Shown: piece after piece, positions 12,280 through 23,445 of the stretch
Position numbering within the stretch: the stretch's first letter is position 1
How the letters are laid out: the number at the start of each line of letters is the position of its first letter
Assembly: GCA_022578965.1 (NCBI GenBank)
Contig: MU400564.1
Span: 206,847-270,846 of the forward strand
From: Xylaria sp. FL1777
Taxonomy: Eukaryota > Ascomycota > Sordariomycetes > Xylariales > Xylariaceae
Direction of reading: 5' to 3'
DNA length: 64,000 bases
Program-made: the position numbers and the translations under genes
Notes under the pieces: generated by a model
What the model was told of the DNA's origin: nothing
The model's input: the letters and a program-made list of their open reading frames with translations, nothing else
Databases searched by the model: none

Positions 12280-12898
12280 GTCTCACGTTGCCCAGGTGTT
12301 GTCGTGAAAGCGATTGGTGGCGTACAGGCGGGGAGGTTTAGAACCTTCATGCATGCATGAGGGACGTTGATGAAGTTGAAGCATTGTGTTTACTCATCAT
12401 CTGTGGAGAAGAGCTGAGTAGTAAGTACAGTACTCAGGGCAAGTTGCATACAGTGCTAGGCTAAGAAGAAATCAGCCTGGAGTACACAGTAGATAGACGA
12501 TCAGGATACTGTATCTAAGTGACCGCAAAGCCACCTAGTATACCGGTAACCCCTCGCAGCAAACGTCGAAAGCTCAGTCATGTGTAGCTATTAAAGAACC
12601 ATGGAGGTGTTCTCGTGTATCCTAGCATACTTACCCAGTATACTTGGTCTATATTCTATATATATTCCAGCCTACAGTGTCCAATCACCACCCGAGCCCG
12701 CAGAGACTGGGACAGGTCTTTCTGGAGGGCCATCGAAAAAAGTAACCCTTCCCGGTCACATTTGCGTCAAACGTCCACTTTGTTTGTTGCCGTCCATCGG
12801 GCCAAGAGAGAATGGTGCGCTAGGCCCTAGAAATTGTCGAGGGAGACTCAATAAGTACGACCAGGAAGAGATCAATGTAATTACGCAGGGTTTGAAGA
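12280..12898. other. Intergenic with unsupported short ORF
   Basis: Holds a 113-codon plus-strand frame beginning at 12601 with a hydrophobic start (LAYLPSILGLYSIYIPAY). It overlaps the next ORF in another frame and shows no family match, so it is not called. Confidence 0.35.
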
Positions 12899-13588
12899 AT
12901 GAGCCACTTGAGCGAGTTCTCCAATGTGTTGGGCTATGTTAAGAGGCTTCTTAGAGAAGAGGTGCCAGCCATTGAGATAATGCGGCGGGGCCACGGCCGA
13001 CTCGGTTTAGCTGTCCGGTTCCCCCTGGCCGGGACGCCATCATTGAGCCAGATCACGGGGTTCTATTCGCGTCTCAACATTGTAGTCGAGAGTTCGCGAC
13101 TTCAGCATGAACGAAAGAGAATGCACAGGAAATTCATAACCGAAGCATACCTCGCGCATCGTGCTGCCCAATACCAGCCACGATGGGGCACGAAGTATCA
13201 TCTCCGGGGTTGCCTAGCCCACATCACCAAAGCACTTCGGCTCATGGAAAGGAGCAAGGAATACGACGACGATCAGCCGGTACACTGGAGTGAGGTGTAT
13301 CGCAAAGAGCCCCTGCAAGAACACCAAGCGCCGGAAGAATACTGGCTGCTGTTGAAGCTGAAGAGTCTTTTGCCGTTGCTGCGACTCTCGGTGCGTATTC
13401 TTCGACTCATCCTCCGAGACTGTTCAGCGACGTGGGATGAGTGGGAAGCTAGCCTGTATCGGAGGGAGTGGTTACAGCAATTTATCCTCGACTCGAGGAT
13501 GTCGTTCAGTAGGGCCCTTGTTCATGCGCCGCGACGGGTTGACCTTGTCGGGTCAAGCAGTCTAGAGGCTAGGTCTCTAGAACATTGA
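12899..13588 (+). CDS. Hypothetical protein, 229 aa
   Basis: Uninterrupted frame of 229 codons, not recognised. The product would be basic and helix-rich, with Leu/Arg-dense stretches such as LKLKSLLPLLRLSVRILRL. There is no signal peptide and no convincing membrane span. Length and coding-like composition favour a real gene or a large exon, but the start is uncertain and an upstream exon is possible. It lies in tandem before AIM11, with 368 bp between. Confidence 0.4.
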   Translation: MSHLSEFSNVLGYVKRLLREEVPAIEIMRRGHGRLGLAVRFPLAGTPSLSQITGFYSRLNIVVESSRLQHERKRMHRKFITEAYLAHRAAQYQPRWGTKYHLRGCLAHITKALRLMERSKEYDDDQPVHWSEVYRKEPLQEHQAPEEYWLLLKLKSLLPLLRLSVRILRLILRDCSATWDEWEASLYRREWLQQFILDSRMSFSRALVHAPRRVDLVGSSSLEARSLEH

Positions 13589-13956
13589 ATGGCGTTGAGG
13601 AGATATGCATTTAAGCAGCTCTATTTTATCTAAACCTAGGATCAAGGATATCCATCTATCAGTAGACCCACTTAGTCGACCATGTTGAAAACAAGTGCCC
13701 CAAAATAAATCTGGGGAAACATCTACATGTAGGCTAGTATTATTAGGTCGGTACCGGTATCTGTGTTGCATCTTCTCCTCAACTTCACGCACCAGTTCGC
13801 CGGCCAGCCTCCAACTTCTCACTCTCTAAAATTAGGTAATTGGACCAGCCGTGATATCACATTCTTTTCTATAGGCTACTCAAGTCCCAATCAACTCGGC
13901 GCATCTCCGGTACCCGAAAGCTGAAGCAGTAGAGCAGGCGAAGCATCGCAAGCAAG
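13589..13956. other. Intergenic before AIM11
   Basis: Probable promoter region of the next gene; no specific site recognised. Confidence 0.4.
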
Positions 13957-14562
13957 ATGTGGTCGTTCGGCACGACAATGACGATGCCAAAAGACAGCGA
14001 GTCGGTGTCAAAAGCACCTCCACAATCATCTTCTCACCTCCCTCACCTGGATCCGATATCTCAGACACCCGCCACCGCCGCTGCCGCTACGTCATCATTA
14101 CCCGAGACTCGATCGTCCATTCTATCGCAACGTTCGCTGAAGCAGCTGGGACTCTTCTTCGCGGGTGCTGGCTTTCTCTCCCTTGCCACATTAATCACTA
14201 GACGATCGATAGTTAGGAAACATATGGCCACATTACCTAGATTTTACACGCAGAGCAATCGTCCAGTTACTAAGACCGACTCCGATGGCTCTCTTATCGC
14301 CCTCGAAGCCCTCAACTTAGCAACACTCAATGTGTTGGGTTTTGCCATCATGATGACCGGTGGCACCTCCTGGGCCTTCGACATTTCGAGTATCGACGAC
14401 TTGAGAAGGATGGCCCGGAAACACATTGGTGGTTCTGGAGGGAGGACCGACGAGGAGGCAGAACGGGAAGTAGAAGAATGGGTTGCTAAGGTCCTGCTGC
14501 GGAAGGAAAAGCAACAAGAGGCAGCGGCAGTGGCAGCGAAGGGAGAGGGCAAGGTGGACTAG
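13957..14562 (+). CDS. AIM11: Altered inheritance of mitochondria protein 11 (AIM11)
   Basis: Small mitochondrial membrane protein conserved across ascomycetes; deletion in yeast affects mitochondrial inheritance, and the molecular role is unknown. The frame is 201 codons and intronless. The hallmark block starts at about residue 58: SQRSLKQLGLFFAGAGFLSL, ATLITRRSIVRK, then LPRFYTQS. The second block is DGSLIALEALNLATLNVLGF with GTSWAFDISSIDDLR. Two hydrophobic segments (residues about 63-82 and 117-140) fit two membrane helices. The N-terminus is Ser/Thr/Pro/Ala-rich and variable, as in other fungi. The C-terminus is Glu/Lys/Ala-rich and charged. The ATG at 13957 gives the usual length; a later in-frame ATG (13981) would also be possible. 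Confidence 0.88.
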   Translation: MWSFGTTMTMPKDSESVSKAPPQSSSHLPHLDPISQTPATAAAATSSLPETRSSILSQRSLKQLGLFFAGAGFLSLATLITRRSIVRKHMATLPRFYTQSNRPVTKTDSDGSLIALEALNLATLNVLGFAIMMTGGTSWAFDISSIDDLRRMARKHIGGSGGRTDEEAEREVEEWVAKVLLRKEKQQEAAAVAAKGEGKVD

Positions 14563-15407
14563 ACAAGAGCGCAGCAAAAAAAAGGTGAGAAACATGTCTC
14601 GTTCTTTGGGACTTCTAGGTGGCTCCAGGGGACCCTGGAGCGTCTCTAGACCACGTTGCTGTGTGGCGTATGTGTGCTGTGCGGTTCCCTCACCGACCCT
14701 TGGCGGGCCTTTAACCCGGTTCCTACCACCTAGGTCATCTTGCCAATGTGGTGGTGTCATCGGGCATTTGTTGTCGCTGCCTAAATTCACACGCCTCGGC
14801 GGTGTACCTGAGCCATGGCAACCTACCCAGGTATTCTCGTGCCCTGCGTCGTTGACACATTCCCACAACCTCGAGTAACCAGAGGGATTGTATCTCTATT
14901 ATTTTCGGTTACACTGTACACTGCATTTGAGACCAATAGAAAGCCGATCCCGTTTCCACTACCCAGGTTACCGGGCAAGTGGAAGAAGATTCCTTATACG
15001 GTCACGCCCGGGCCGGTCCATTTATCATCGGCATTTGCTCTTAGCAGCAACATCTTGATGCCTACGTCCAGCCCTCACTTCGTTCTCCACTTATAAGTGA
15101 TTATGTATGCACTAGTTCTTCCCACCCGTGACCACGAAGGCCTTGCATTACTATTTATTGCTTATTCCTCTTTACAGTTCCGCTGGATGTAAACAAGACA
15201 TCCAACTACTTCCTAGTCCCCAACACTTTCCTTCTGCCTGTACCAGTCACTACATTCCGCCACATAGAAGCTCATATGAAGATCAAGTCATTTCTGAAGC
15301 CGAGTCCCATCATCGAGAGCAAGGTGCTTACCTCAGTAGCCTACACTCAACGGCTCACCAAACTAGGACTCGTTAGGATACTGGTAGCTTTCTCAGGTTA
15401 AATAGTC
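14563..15407. other. Intergenic after AIM11
   Basis: An A-run at 14575-14583 follows the AIM11 stop. A 42-codon frame starts at 15276 (MKIKSFLKPSPII) and stops just before the next ORF; it may be a missed first exon, but this cannot be shown. Confidence 0.35.
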
Positions 15408-16223
15408 ATGGCCCGTGATCCTATGGTTTGGGTGCTTGTACGAAATTATCGCTTATTAAAGACAAACTCACTTGTCCAGTCTCCCAATGTCGCCTTGGAA
15501 GCACAAGGCCCCCGAGTCATCATTCGTGAAATCAATGGTGAATACATGGAAGAACCTCGTGTCGTTGATGATATAAAATCACTTGGGGACGATATCAATA
15601 GGAAAGCCTACCACCATGCTGCACACGGTGTTTACATTTCACAAGAAACCCACGCAGGCAACTTTCCCATATGGGTCTGCCTGGAACGGAGTGTGAACTG
15701 CCAGGAATATCACTTGTCGGTTCTCAACTTGTATAGTTTCGAGTTTTCGGTGTTCCCTATCTCGAAGATCTGCTGGATTCCTAGTCATGAGACAGCAGAT
15801 GGAGAATTGTACACAATTATCAGTGGTCCTGGGAAACATGGCTACAAAGAGACGCATCTACCGGCGATAGTGCAAAAATTAGGTCTTCCAGAACAGGCCA
15901 AATATGCTGTACCTCTCTCCAGCTTACCAGGACTCACAAAGCTAGAACCAAGGCGACAGCAAAAGCTCTTCAACCAACAATATATGAATTTTAAACAGGG
16001 ATATAGGGCATGTTCAAGACTCACTCGTCTAAATCTTCGCGGTCTGGGATACCAACGACAATCCCACATAGGTATTGATTCAGAGTTCCCTGGATTTTGT
16101 CGCGATGACTATCTCTATAGCGATGAAGAAAGCACCAGCAGTCTTCCTCAGAACCCCTCCGTAGACGAGAGCATTCCCGAGGCGAGTAGTCCCAGTTACT
16201 CTTTAGAGCGACGAAGAACCTGA
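15408..16223 (+). CDS. Hypothetical protein, 271 aa
   Basis: Open frame of 271 codons without a recognisable domain. The middle part (FPIWVCLERSVNCQEYHLSV, KICWIPSHETADGELYTII) has globular character. The C-terminal 50 residues are acidic and Ser-rich (SDEESTSSLPQNPS), suggesting a disordered tail. A 209-codon frame follows after 20 bp in a different phase and could be a downstream exon or a frameshifted continuation. Product and start remain uncertain. Confidence 0.4.
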   Translation: MARDPMVWVLVRNYRLLKTNSLVQSPNVALEAQGPRVIIREINGEYMEEPRVVDDIKSLGDDINRKAYHHAAHGVYISQETHAGNFPIWVCLERSVNCQEYHLSVLNLYSFEFSVFPISKICWIPSHETADGELYTIISGPGKHGYKETHLPAIVQKLGLPEQAKYAVPLSSLPGLTKLEPRRQQKLFNQQYMNFKQGYRACSRLTRLNLRGLGYQRQSHIGIDSEFPGFCRDDYLYSDEESTSSLPQNPSVDESIPEASSPSYSLERRRT

Positions 16224-16243
16224 CACTATATCTTGCATAGGGC

Positions 16244-16873
16244 TTGTGCCGATGCCCTTGTCGCTATTCGGATCTCGGACCAACCTACTTAAACCTCAAT
16301 CCACTGCATAGGCATGTCACAGATTCTGAGTGCGATCTCGGCTCGGACCATCAACCTCACTGCATCTTTGGGGTACATAGACTAGATCATTGTGTAATAA
16401 ATGGCCCAGGACTTGGTCGTGAACATGATCACTGCGTCCTGAGCGGTAGCCATTCGATGATCGTTGACCCTGTGATGGTCAATACTGAGCACCGAGCGAC
16501 AGGTGCCAATACTACGGTAAACCGTATTGCTGCAGCTGAATTAGAGATAGAACCGGATGGCGATGTCGAAACCAAGTCACTCCCTGGTGAGCTCGAAGAT
16601 CTCGCCGGCCAGCGCTGTTTTCGTGACAGCGAAAAGCTGCTCCAGGATCGAGACATGCAGATGTGGAGCATTCATCACGACACCCCATTATCCTCACTAG
16701 AATCGAGACAGAGCAGTCCCGCCATAGAATTTTTCCCCGATATGCCAGAGGATCAAGAAAGGCTGGGCAATCTCCCAGACCCTGCCCCCGATTTTACCGC
16801 AATTCAAGGACCCATCGTCACTGATTACGATGCTCTGATGACCACCCCCGAACCACCAGAAATACGTAGATGA
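16244..16873 (+). CDS. Hypothetical ORF, 209 aa
   Basis: Frame in a different phase from the ORF ending at 16223. No domain is recognised. The second half is acidic and Pro-rich (ELEIEPDGDVETKSLPGELE, DMPEDQERLGNLPDPAPDF), like the tail of the preceding ORF, so the two may be parts of one gene with an unseen intron or frameshift. An 11-bp perfect inverted repeat lies 26 bp past the stop. Confidence 0.28.
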   Translation: MCRCPCRYSDLGPTYLNLNPLHRHVTDSECDLGSDHQPHCIFGVHRLDHCVINGPGLGREHDHCVLSGSHSMIVDPVMVNTEHRATGANTTVNRIAAAELEIEPDGDVETKSLPGELEDLAGQRCFRDSEKLLQDRDMQMWSIHHDTPLSSLESRQSSPAIEFFPDMPEDQERLGNLPDPAPDFTAIQGPIVTDYDALMTTPEPPEIRR

Positions 16874-18057
16874 GTATCCAGAGTACATGAAAAAAGGATG
16901 AGCACGGCTCAAGACATGGCGAGGTCAACTACTCAGCGAGCCGTGCTCAATTGTGCATTTCAGATTACCCCCAGTACATCATTATTATTGTTGCAGCGAC
17001 ACAGCATCGTAACATCGCATACCAGCCGACAACCCTACCTCACTTCCTCATTTTCGTAGATGGGGTGTCCCAAATAGCTCAATCTATCGCAACCAAATGG
17101 GCTCTTTCATGCATGCCTCCACGAGCTGGGAAAGATAGAAGAGAGCTCACAGGCATTTGTCATATACAAGAGTGCGATCATGGAAGAAAGGCGACTTTCG
17201 GATTTTCCAGTTATTCCAACAAGCGGAGACACAGAGACTCCGTTTACAACCCTACAGAAATGAACCAGAATGCAAATACTATGACAGGTACCTTATGTTG
17301 TCCTCTGATATTTAGGGAATTAGTTGTGTGGCAAAGGTCGCCTTAGCAAGGGATTATGTCCGAGGTAAATGGAAATACATAAATGATTCCCTCCCCCTTT
17401 TCTACTGTAATCCTTACATGCAAACCGGATGAAATATTGGACCCCGTCGTGCTAAATCAAGTCAGAATAGAATGTTCATGCAACGATTAAGTTTAACATA
17501 ATCATAAAACCAGGTATCTAGTACTCTAAACCACATATAGACAAATTTACACCCCATTTCCTTTTTTCGCGTTGAAATAGAAACACTAGATGCGCGTGAT
17601 TAAGAAACGATGCAGTTATCTGTAGTCTATGAGATGGGTTCTATATATGACACGCCGCGTCGCAGTTTATTTACAAAAAGTAGATCTCAGGTTTTACCAA
17701 GTTAGATAGTTAGGGTTATTCACCCCAGCAAATCCAAAAGGTAATCGACCATTATAGGTAAGGTATCTAGGTAGGTAGGTTGAGAGTTACTCAAGTTATC
17801 CAACCATAACTCAAAAAATGCAGATGTAAATCATCTCGCAAGAACGCTTCGTGGCGCCTGCTATTTGCCATGTCAAGCAATATAGGTACATGAAAGCAAA
17901 ATGCATCCGTCGGTTAGCAAAACAATGCTCGGCCCCCAACCCGAACCCCTACCCAAAGCCGCTGAAAAGAGGGCCCAGTTTTCAAGACTTCTTCGCGGTC
18001 CCGTTCCACTGGGCTTGATTCGTTAAGTTCAGATCGACAAGCCGTTGCCCGCCCACC
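16874..18057. other. Intergenic, convergent 3' region
   Basis: Contains the inverted repeat at 16900-16948 and a CTAGGTAGGTAGG run at 17768-17780. No gene is called; a 131-codon frame at 16951-17346 lacks any family feature. Confidence 0.4.
16900..16948. repeat. Perfect 11-bp inverted repeat
   Basis: GAGCACGGCTC at 16900-16910 is followed 27 bp later by its exact reverse complement GAGCCGTGCTC at 16938-16948, just after a possible stop codon. It could form a 3'-UTR hairpin; function unknown. Confidence 0.7.
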
Positions 18058-19711
18058 TTAAATATTGCCATCACTGGCACGGGCGCGCAGGCGATCCTCG
18101 AGCGCAGCACCGTCCTCCTCAAAGCTACCCCTACGCCCCCAATTTTGAGGTTGTCGGTTGAGGAACGCGCCGACGGCACCGAGGTAACCTTCGTGGCGTA
18201 GGAAGTACGCCTGTTTCTGACCTTTACTCCAAAACCGGATGGCGTAGCTTAGAGTATTCATAGTCTGGGGGTGGCCGCGGATGAAAGATCCGCCAAAGTA
18301 AATATGCGACAAGCCGTGGATGTGGGAGTGCAGATATGCGATCTGGCCGATGTTATTGCTGATGGCATAGAGTAGGGAGCGTGAGATATCAGCGGCGGAA
18401 AACCGGGACGACATATCAACGGGGGTCTTCGATTGTGATGAGGAAATAGTGTCACTCGAGGATGCCTGTATTTGCTGGTCGGGTTGGGGATGGTGGTGTT
18501 TGAGGTTGCCGTTGTTTTCGTCCTCATTCTCGGCTTCTCGCTTCATCCTGAATACTTTTCCGAAAGAGCTCGCAATGGCGGTGCTTTTGAGCCCGATCTT
18601 GTTGTAGTCAGTGCCATATATGTCTCCCACCAGCATGTCGACCTTGGCGTTGTCACCTTGGGCGGCCTTATCGAGCATATCGTCGAAACTGTCGGCCGAT
18701 GTGAGGAGAGATAGTAGACCCCATAGTGTGCCACCACCAAGTGAAGTGCCACCTACACGTTCGTAGTTCCTCGGGCCGGACACCTTGAGTATACTGACAC
18801 CAGATCCAATGTTGACAAGCATGTAGGGGTAGATATCGGCCTCGGGCTGTACGAACTGCATGGGTTCGGCTTCCGAATAAGTGAAGACCTCACGGGGTAT
18901 CTCAGTAATGAAGAAGTCGAGTCCTATAGCGTATGCTGTTAGCATTCCCGCTGCGTCAGACACGTGCATCTACGGGAATCTCACCTATTATTAGACAAGC
19001 CATTTCATCTTCCCGCAATACATCGACACCAAGAGCCTTCTTTATCCTATCATGATATTTGAACGCGCCTCCTCCGGTAGTCATAATACATAGGTCCTTT
19101 GGCTTAGAGCCATTGAGAGCCAGTTGGTTGTCTTTAAGGTGTCGCATGAACTCGATACAATCATCAATACGATCGGTCTCGAAGGAATGGAAATTCAGCC
19201 TTCCTCCTGGCTCGGTTGAATGCGCCTCACGAGAGAAGTAGACGAGCTTGGCCAAAGAACCACCGATCTAAGACGAAACATATCAGCCTTCTCGTCCGTT
19301 ATGTATCATGCGTCATCTGTCCAGGGTCAGGACCGGAGACGAACGGTGCAAGCGCGGCGCAACACTTACATCGACGGCTATATGGCTGACAACAGCGGTA
19401 TGGTTGGGTAACCTGATGTCCTTGCCCTCGTGGTAGCTGCCGTTGGCGTTGGTGTAGCCATTGGCGGGGGTGGCGGGCTGTTCGGTGCCGTCGACTATAA
19501 AGGCGCCCTTGACATTGATGCGCACCGAACCGGGATGCGATATGGTGCTGTCGATCTCGGCGGTAGCGCGCGGTCGGGAGTAACTCTCGCGATGCTCGGC
19601 ATCATCGCCGGTAGCGATGGCTGTGTCGACGTGGGCGCTTGCATGATCATGGGACATGGTACTGATTGATCGACGACTACTTGCGCTGCTTCTGTGCCAC
19701 GGTTCATACAA
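18058..19711 (-). CDS. CAB1: Pantothenate kinase, type II (Fumble-like)
   Basis: Phosphorylates pantothenate with ATP to 4'-phosphopantothenate, the first committed step of coenzyme A synthesis; cytosolic. Exons in transcript order: 19711-19370, 19267-18985 and 18923-18058 (496 aa, frame closed, introns 102 and 61 bp). The ATP-binding motif of the ASKHA fold begins exon 2: IGGSLAKLVYFSR. Further blocks are LCIMTTGGGAFKY, DEMACLIIGLDFF (split by intron 2), YPYMLVNIGSGVSILKV, RVGGTSLGGGTLWGLLSLL and HIYFGGSFIRGHP. An acidic, Ser/Gln-rich insert (about NEDENNG to SQSKTP) interrupts the C-terminal half, as often seen in fungi. The start could be 19711 or the in-frame ATG at 19657 (MSHDHASAHVD); the first 90 residues are not conserved. 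Confidence 0.93.
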
Positions 19712-20648
19712 TACCGGTACCGAGTCTTCTTGATCACAGGAGAAGGGCAGGATGCGATGGTAAGTATGGTGGTGGTGGTGCTGCTGCTGCTTCTGGATGG
19801 ATGGACGGATGGGTGAGTGTGATGCAAAGACGGCGCAGAAGCCAGACTCCTGGTGGATACTTATTCAGGGCGGCATGAAGGTAGGTTTCACAAGAGGACA
19901 AATCAGTAAATCAATCTGACATGTTGTTCTGTATTAGGAGATAACAAGGAGTAAGTCTTTGGCGAATTTGAGGATGAGTAAGAAAGGTCAATTCCCCTCG
20001 GCCAGAGACGCTTGTACATAGTACTCTAAGCTGTTGTCGGTAAGGGCAAATGCAGGGTTTGGTGGGGTGAACTGACTGTGCGCTCAGGTACTGAGGGGTC
20101 AGGGTTGGGGGATATAGCATACCAAGGTACCTAGCACCTAGGTATGTACTTTACTGAGCTACAGCACTATGGCTACTTAACCATTAGGTACTTACCTACC
20201 AACTTACTAATTCCCAAGGGCCGAGGGAGATAGACTTATTTGACTATCTGTAAGTATATGTACCTTATCTTCAGTCTAAGTAATTCTTATCGATACTGAC
20301 TTGTATTACCGATATTTAACTACGTAATGGGTCGTACATAAGAAGCTACCTAGGTAGATAGTAGATACTTATTTAGTGTACCTACGAAGATGTTATACAG
20401 GAGCTGTTCATATTACTTGTATAATACTCTCAACATCATGTACTGCCCCCTTTTCTTAATCATCTAAACCTGAAATATGATCTCTCTGAATAATGGAGGC
20501 TTGAATTATGTCTACGCCGAGTATGCCATCTGGTCATGGACAACAAGCAGGGGAGAAAACATACCAAGTCGAGATCTTGTATCATGCGTATCCTTGTATT
20601 TCACGGAGATTGCAAGCTGCTTCAGCAAGAGAGGCATAAACATCTATT
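19712..20648. other. Intergenic, pantothenate kinase 5' side
   Basis: A GGTGGTGGTGCTGCTGCTGC microrepeat at about 19770-19791 lies just upstream of the kinase start. Dense CCTAGGTA/TACCTACC runs occur between 20122 and 20390. No gene seen. Confidence 0.4.
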
Positions 20649-21639
20649 CTAGTTTAGCAGGAATGTCCGCAGATGCCGCATGTACTTCTCGCGTTGATCA
20701 ACATGGGCAAAATGGGCTGCACCATCCAAAGTCACCCATTTAACCTTCTCAATATGGTCGAAGAAAGGCTGCATCGCGACATCCTGGGCCTCATCTTGCT
20801 CTCCATTCAAGAGGAGTGTAGGCGCTTTTATCCGCTTCAATTCCGGCACGCAAGTCCAATTACGGAGCGAGCCAGACACATAGAGCTCGCTAGGCCCGTA
20901 CCTAGCTCAGATGTCAGCCATTGATATCCTGCTTATTGCATAGAATTGACTCGTGAACTGGGAATTTGGGAGAAGAAGCTGCTTACATTGTTCCATAAGT
21001 GGTCGGGTCCTTGGTAAACCAGTCAAGCGCAGCCTGAACCTCCTTTGCCGGCCATGGCCTGGCAAGGCTAAGGTGTTTCTTATAGAAAACCTCAACAGCG
21101 GCCTCATATTCTGGACTTTCAAACTCCAAGGTCTCCTCGGCACGGTCTAGTACTTCTTGGACGTCCTGGGGTAGCTGTTTTCGTAACGCGGTGATCCCGA
21201 CCCTCCAGACATCCATGCTCGCTAGACTACTGGCAATGACGAAACGGTGAAGGTTGGCAGCGCGTGGGCTTGCAGCCCATTCAGCAGTGAACATGCCACC
21301 CCATGAATGGCCATAGACATTAATAGGACGTTCCGTCAACCCAAGATGGCGCAACAGGTTCTCGAGCTCATCAATGAAAAGGCTCGAGGACCAGAAGACC
21401 TCATCGCCCGCCTTGTCTGGCAGATGAGTTGAACGCCCATTCCCTATTTGATCATAGAAGACAAGCGGCATCGAAGATGCAAGGTCAGTGAGTGGGAGCA
21501 AGTATTCGTGACATGCTCCAGGACCCCCATGCACAACGATCAAGGGGATAGCGTCGGATTCAAGATCACCGACAACTTTATACCAAGTTTCACAGGGGAA
21601 AGAGACGCCGTTGACGTTGAATTGAGCTATCCCTTCCAT
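20649..21639 (-). CDS. Proline iminopeptidase-like alpha/beta hydrolase (S33)
   Basis: Predicted serine peptidase of family S33 that removes N-terminal proline, or a related hydrolase; cytosolic, no signal peptide. Exons in transcript order: 21639-20987 and 20901-20649 (301 aa, frame closed), with an 85-bp intron splitting the ATG of GTM|YGPSELY. The oxyanion block is VVHGGPGACHEYL and the next motif is FYDQIGNGRSTHL. The nucleophile elbow is VYGHSWGGMF (Ser). The acid is in LLNGEQDEAQD and the catalytic His in LDGAAHFAHVD. All catalytic elements are intact and the length is normal for the family. A fungal peptide or lactone hydrolase cannot be excluded. Confidence 0.88.
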
Positions 21640-23445
21640 TGCCTTTACCTATAACAGAGCTTTGAAGATCGTAGTATTCGATTAGCTGTGTGCTCCTATG
21701 TTAGAAAGATACGAAAGCCCATATACAAGTAAGCGCGATGGAGATTTGAGGGTCAAAACGAAGGGCTCCTCCAACTAGTCTTCTGGCTCTATCCGGAATA
21801 GATACCAACTTGTATGTCAATCCCTTCTATATCGCAATTTTCAGAGAACGAGAGCATCAGGGGTCCGGGAGTGGGGTACCTCGGTAGCGTTGTTCGTCTG
21901 TTGGTAAGATATCCAAATCATGCATATCTTACGCCGTACAATAAATTTCTTAACATCAATGCAGATTGTTCATTCTCCACCATGTTTTTGGTTTTGTTTT
22001 TCTTCATTTAAGAGGTCCGTTCAAATCGTCTGCCGCGTATCGGATTCACATACCAAAACCTAAGACAATGAAGCTCCTGGTAGACTGAAAGAACTGAGGC
22101 ATAGCAGCTGTCATTCATCTATATCATATCATCGCTCAATAGAGAATGAGCTAATTGCAGTCAGTCTTTCGTAATCTAAATATTGATCGCTATTTATGAA
22201 ATTTTATCTGAAGTAAAGCCATTCTACAAGATGAATTCTAAATATTTTTAATATAGTTATCAATTGTTTTAAGACCTTGACGTTGGCGCATCTCAGGCTC
22301 AGTCAGCTTATCACGTATGAAAATCCGTGTCTATTACATCTACACTCGGCCACCTCGCTGCCTCTTGATGACATAACCCTTCGCGCAAAGTACATGCAAA
22401 TCTGATGCATGCGGCTACTAAGGAAGTGGGACCTCCAGGTAGGAACAACCTTCAGCAGCGACGGTGGTGATTCTAAGAGTAGTTGCAGAGAAGCGACTTA
22501 CCGGATATCTGTGGCCAAACGTTCTTGTGAAGGAGGCTCGGCAAGTATCGCGGCAAGAAAGTCTGTAGAAATAGGATGTGCCTCCATGTGTGAGGCCAGA
22601 ATGATGAAGCATGCGTTTGACATCTGATGTTTCGTAGCTATCTTCCAATGCCGGAATGTGGAAGAAAAGGTCGTTTTCGCCTGTCAGCTCCTCAACAAGG
22701 CCTTTCTGACTCAAATGCTGTTTGACCAAGTAGAGCTCATTCTAGACGCATCTCTACTTGCTCAATCTGCATGAGATGAAGCCTTTATAGGGACGTGCTG
22801 CCAAGTGCCTATAGATCTTCTGGATCTCGGCGACGTTCTTGTCCACTCGGTCAAAGGAAGGGTTGATAGTACGGCGAGGCGAACAGGGCCCAAGCTAGCA
22901 TCAGCTAGCTGCTGATAATACCAGGCTAGTTTCTTCTGTTTCATCCCACGAGAGTCCATGTCAGTCAAGTTTAGGTATCTCTTGATCATAGGCTGCGACC
23001 AGGCCATCAAGGACTGCGTTCAACATTAAGCAATCAATACTTTGCCCACTGAGGTACTAGCTGTCAGCGTCGTCAATAGTAGAAGAACGATTATCGTTAT
23101 GTCAATGGCCATGACCATCGTCGACGTCACTGATGCCGCTGCTTTCAAGATCATTCTGATCTGGGTCAGCTGCTAAATCGAGAACATCTTCGATGTGTTG
23201 CTCTGCTGCAATGGTGAGCAAGAGTAGGGGTTTCGGCGTATTTTCTTCTCTTGTGACCTGAAAAGCGTCGCCTTGCTGGCTTGCGGGGGCCCTTCCTTCT
23301 CTGGCTGTGAAATCCCGGAAGTTTGAGCCCCCGGTTGACATACGACTCCCTATCGCCGGACATTATCTATAGACGCCATCCCAGGACGCTGTCCTAGGAC
23401 AGTGTCTATAGACAGCGTCTATAGACGACCTAACATCTGCCGCCT
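21640..23445. other. Intergenic with scattered, possibly decayed minus-strand coding pieces
   Basis: Several short minus-strand frames (23341-23102, 23010-22762, 22729-22418) have coding-like composition but stop early and shift phase. For example, DRVDKNVAEIQKIYRHLA appears in a different phase from the upstream piece near 22860. I recognise no family. They may be exons of one unmodelled gene or fragments of a decayed one. Confidence 0.3.
23366..23427. repeat. Cluster of short perfect palindromes
   Basis: Contains CTGTCCTAGGACAG (23389-23402), GTCTATAGAC (23404-23413) and CGTCTATAGACG (23416-23427), plus a third TCTATAGACG copy at 23366-23375. Lies just 3' of the frame ending at 23446. Function unknown. 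Confidence 0.75.

Noticed and set aside
12601..12942. 113-codon plus-strand ORF with hydrophobic start
   Set aside because: Overlaps the better-supported ORF at 12899 in another frame and has no recognisable domain.
14317..14868. 183-codon minus-strand ORF over AIM11
   Set aside because: Antisense shadow of the conserved AIM11 frame.
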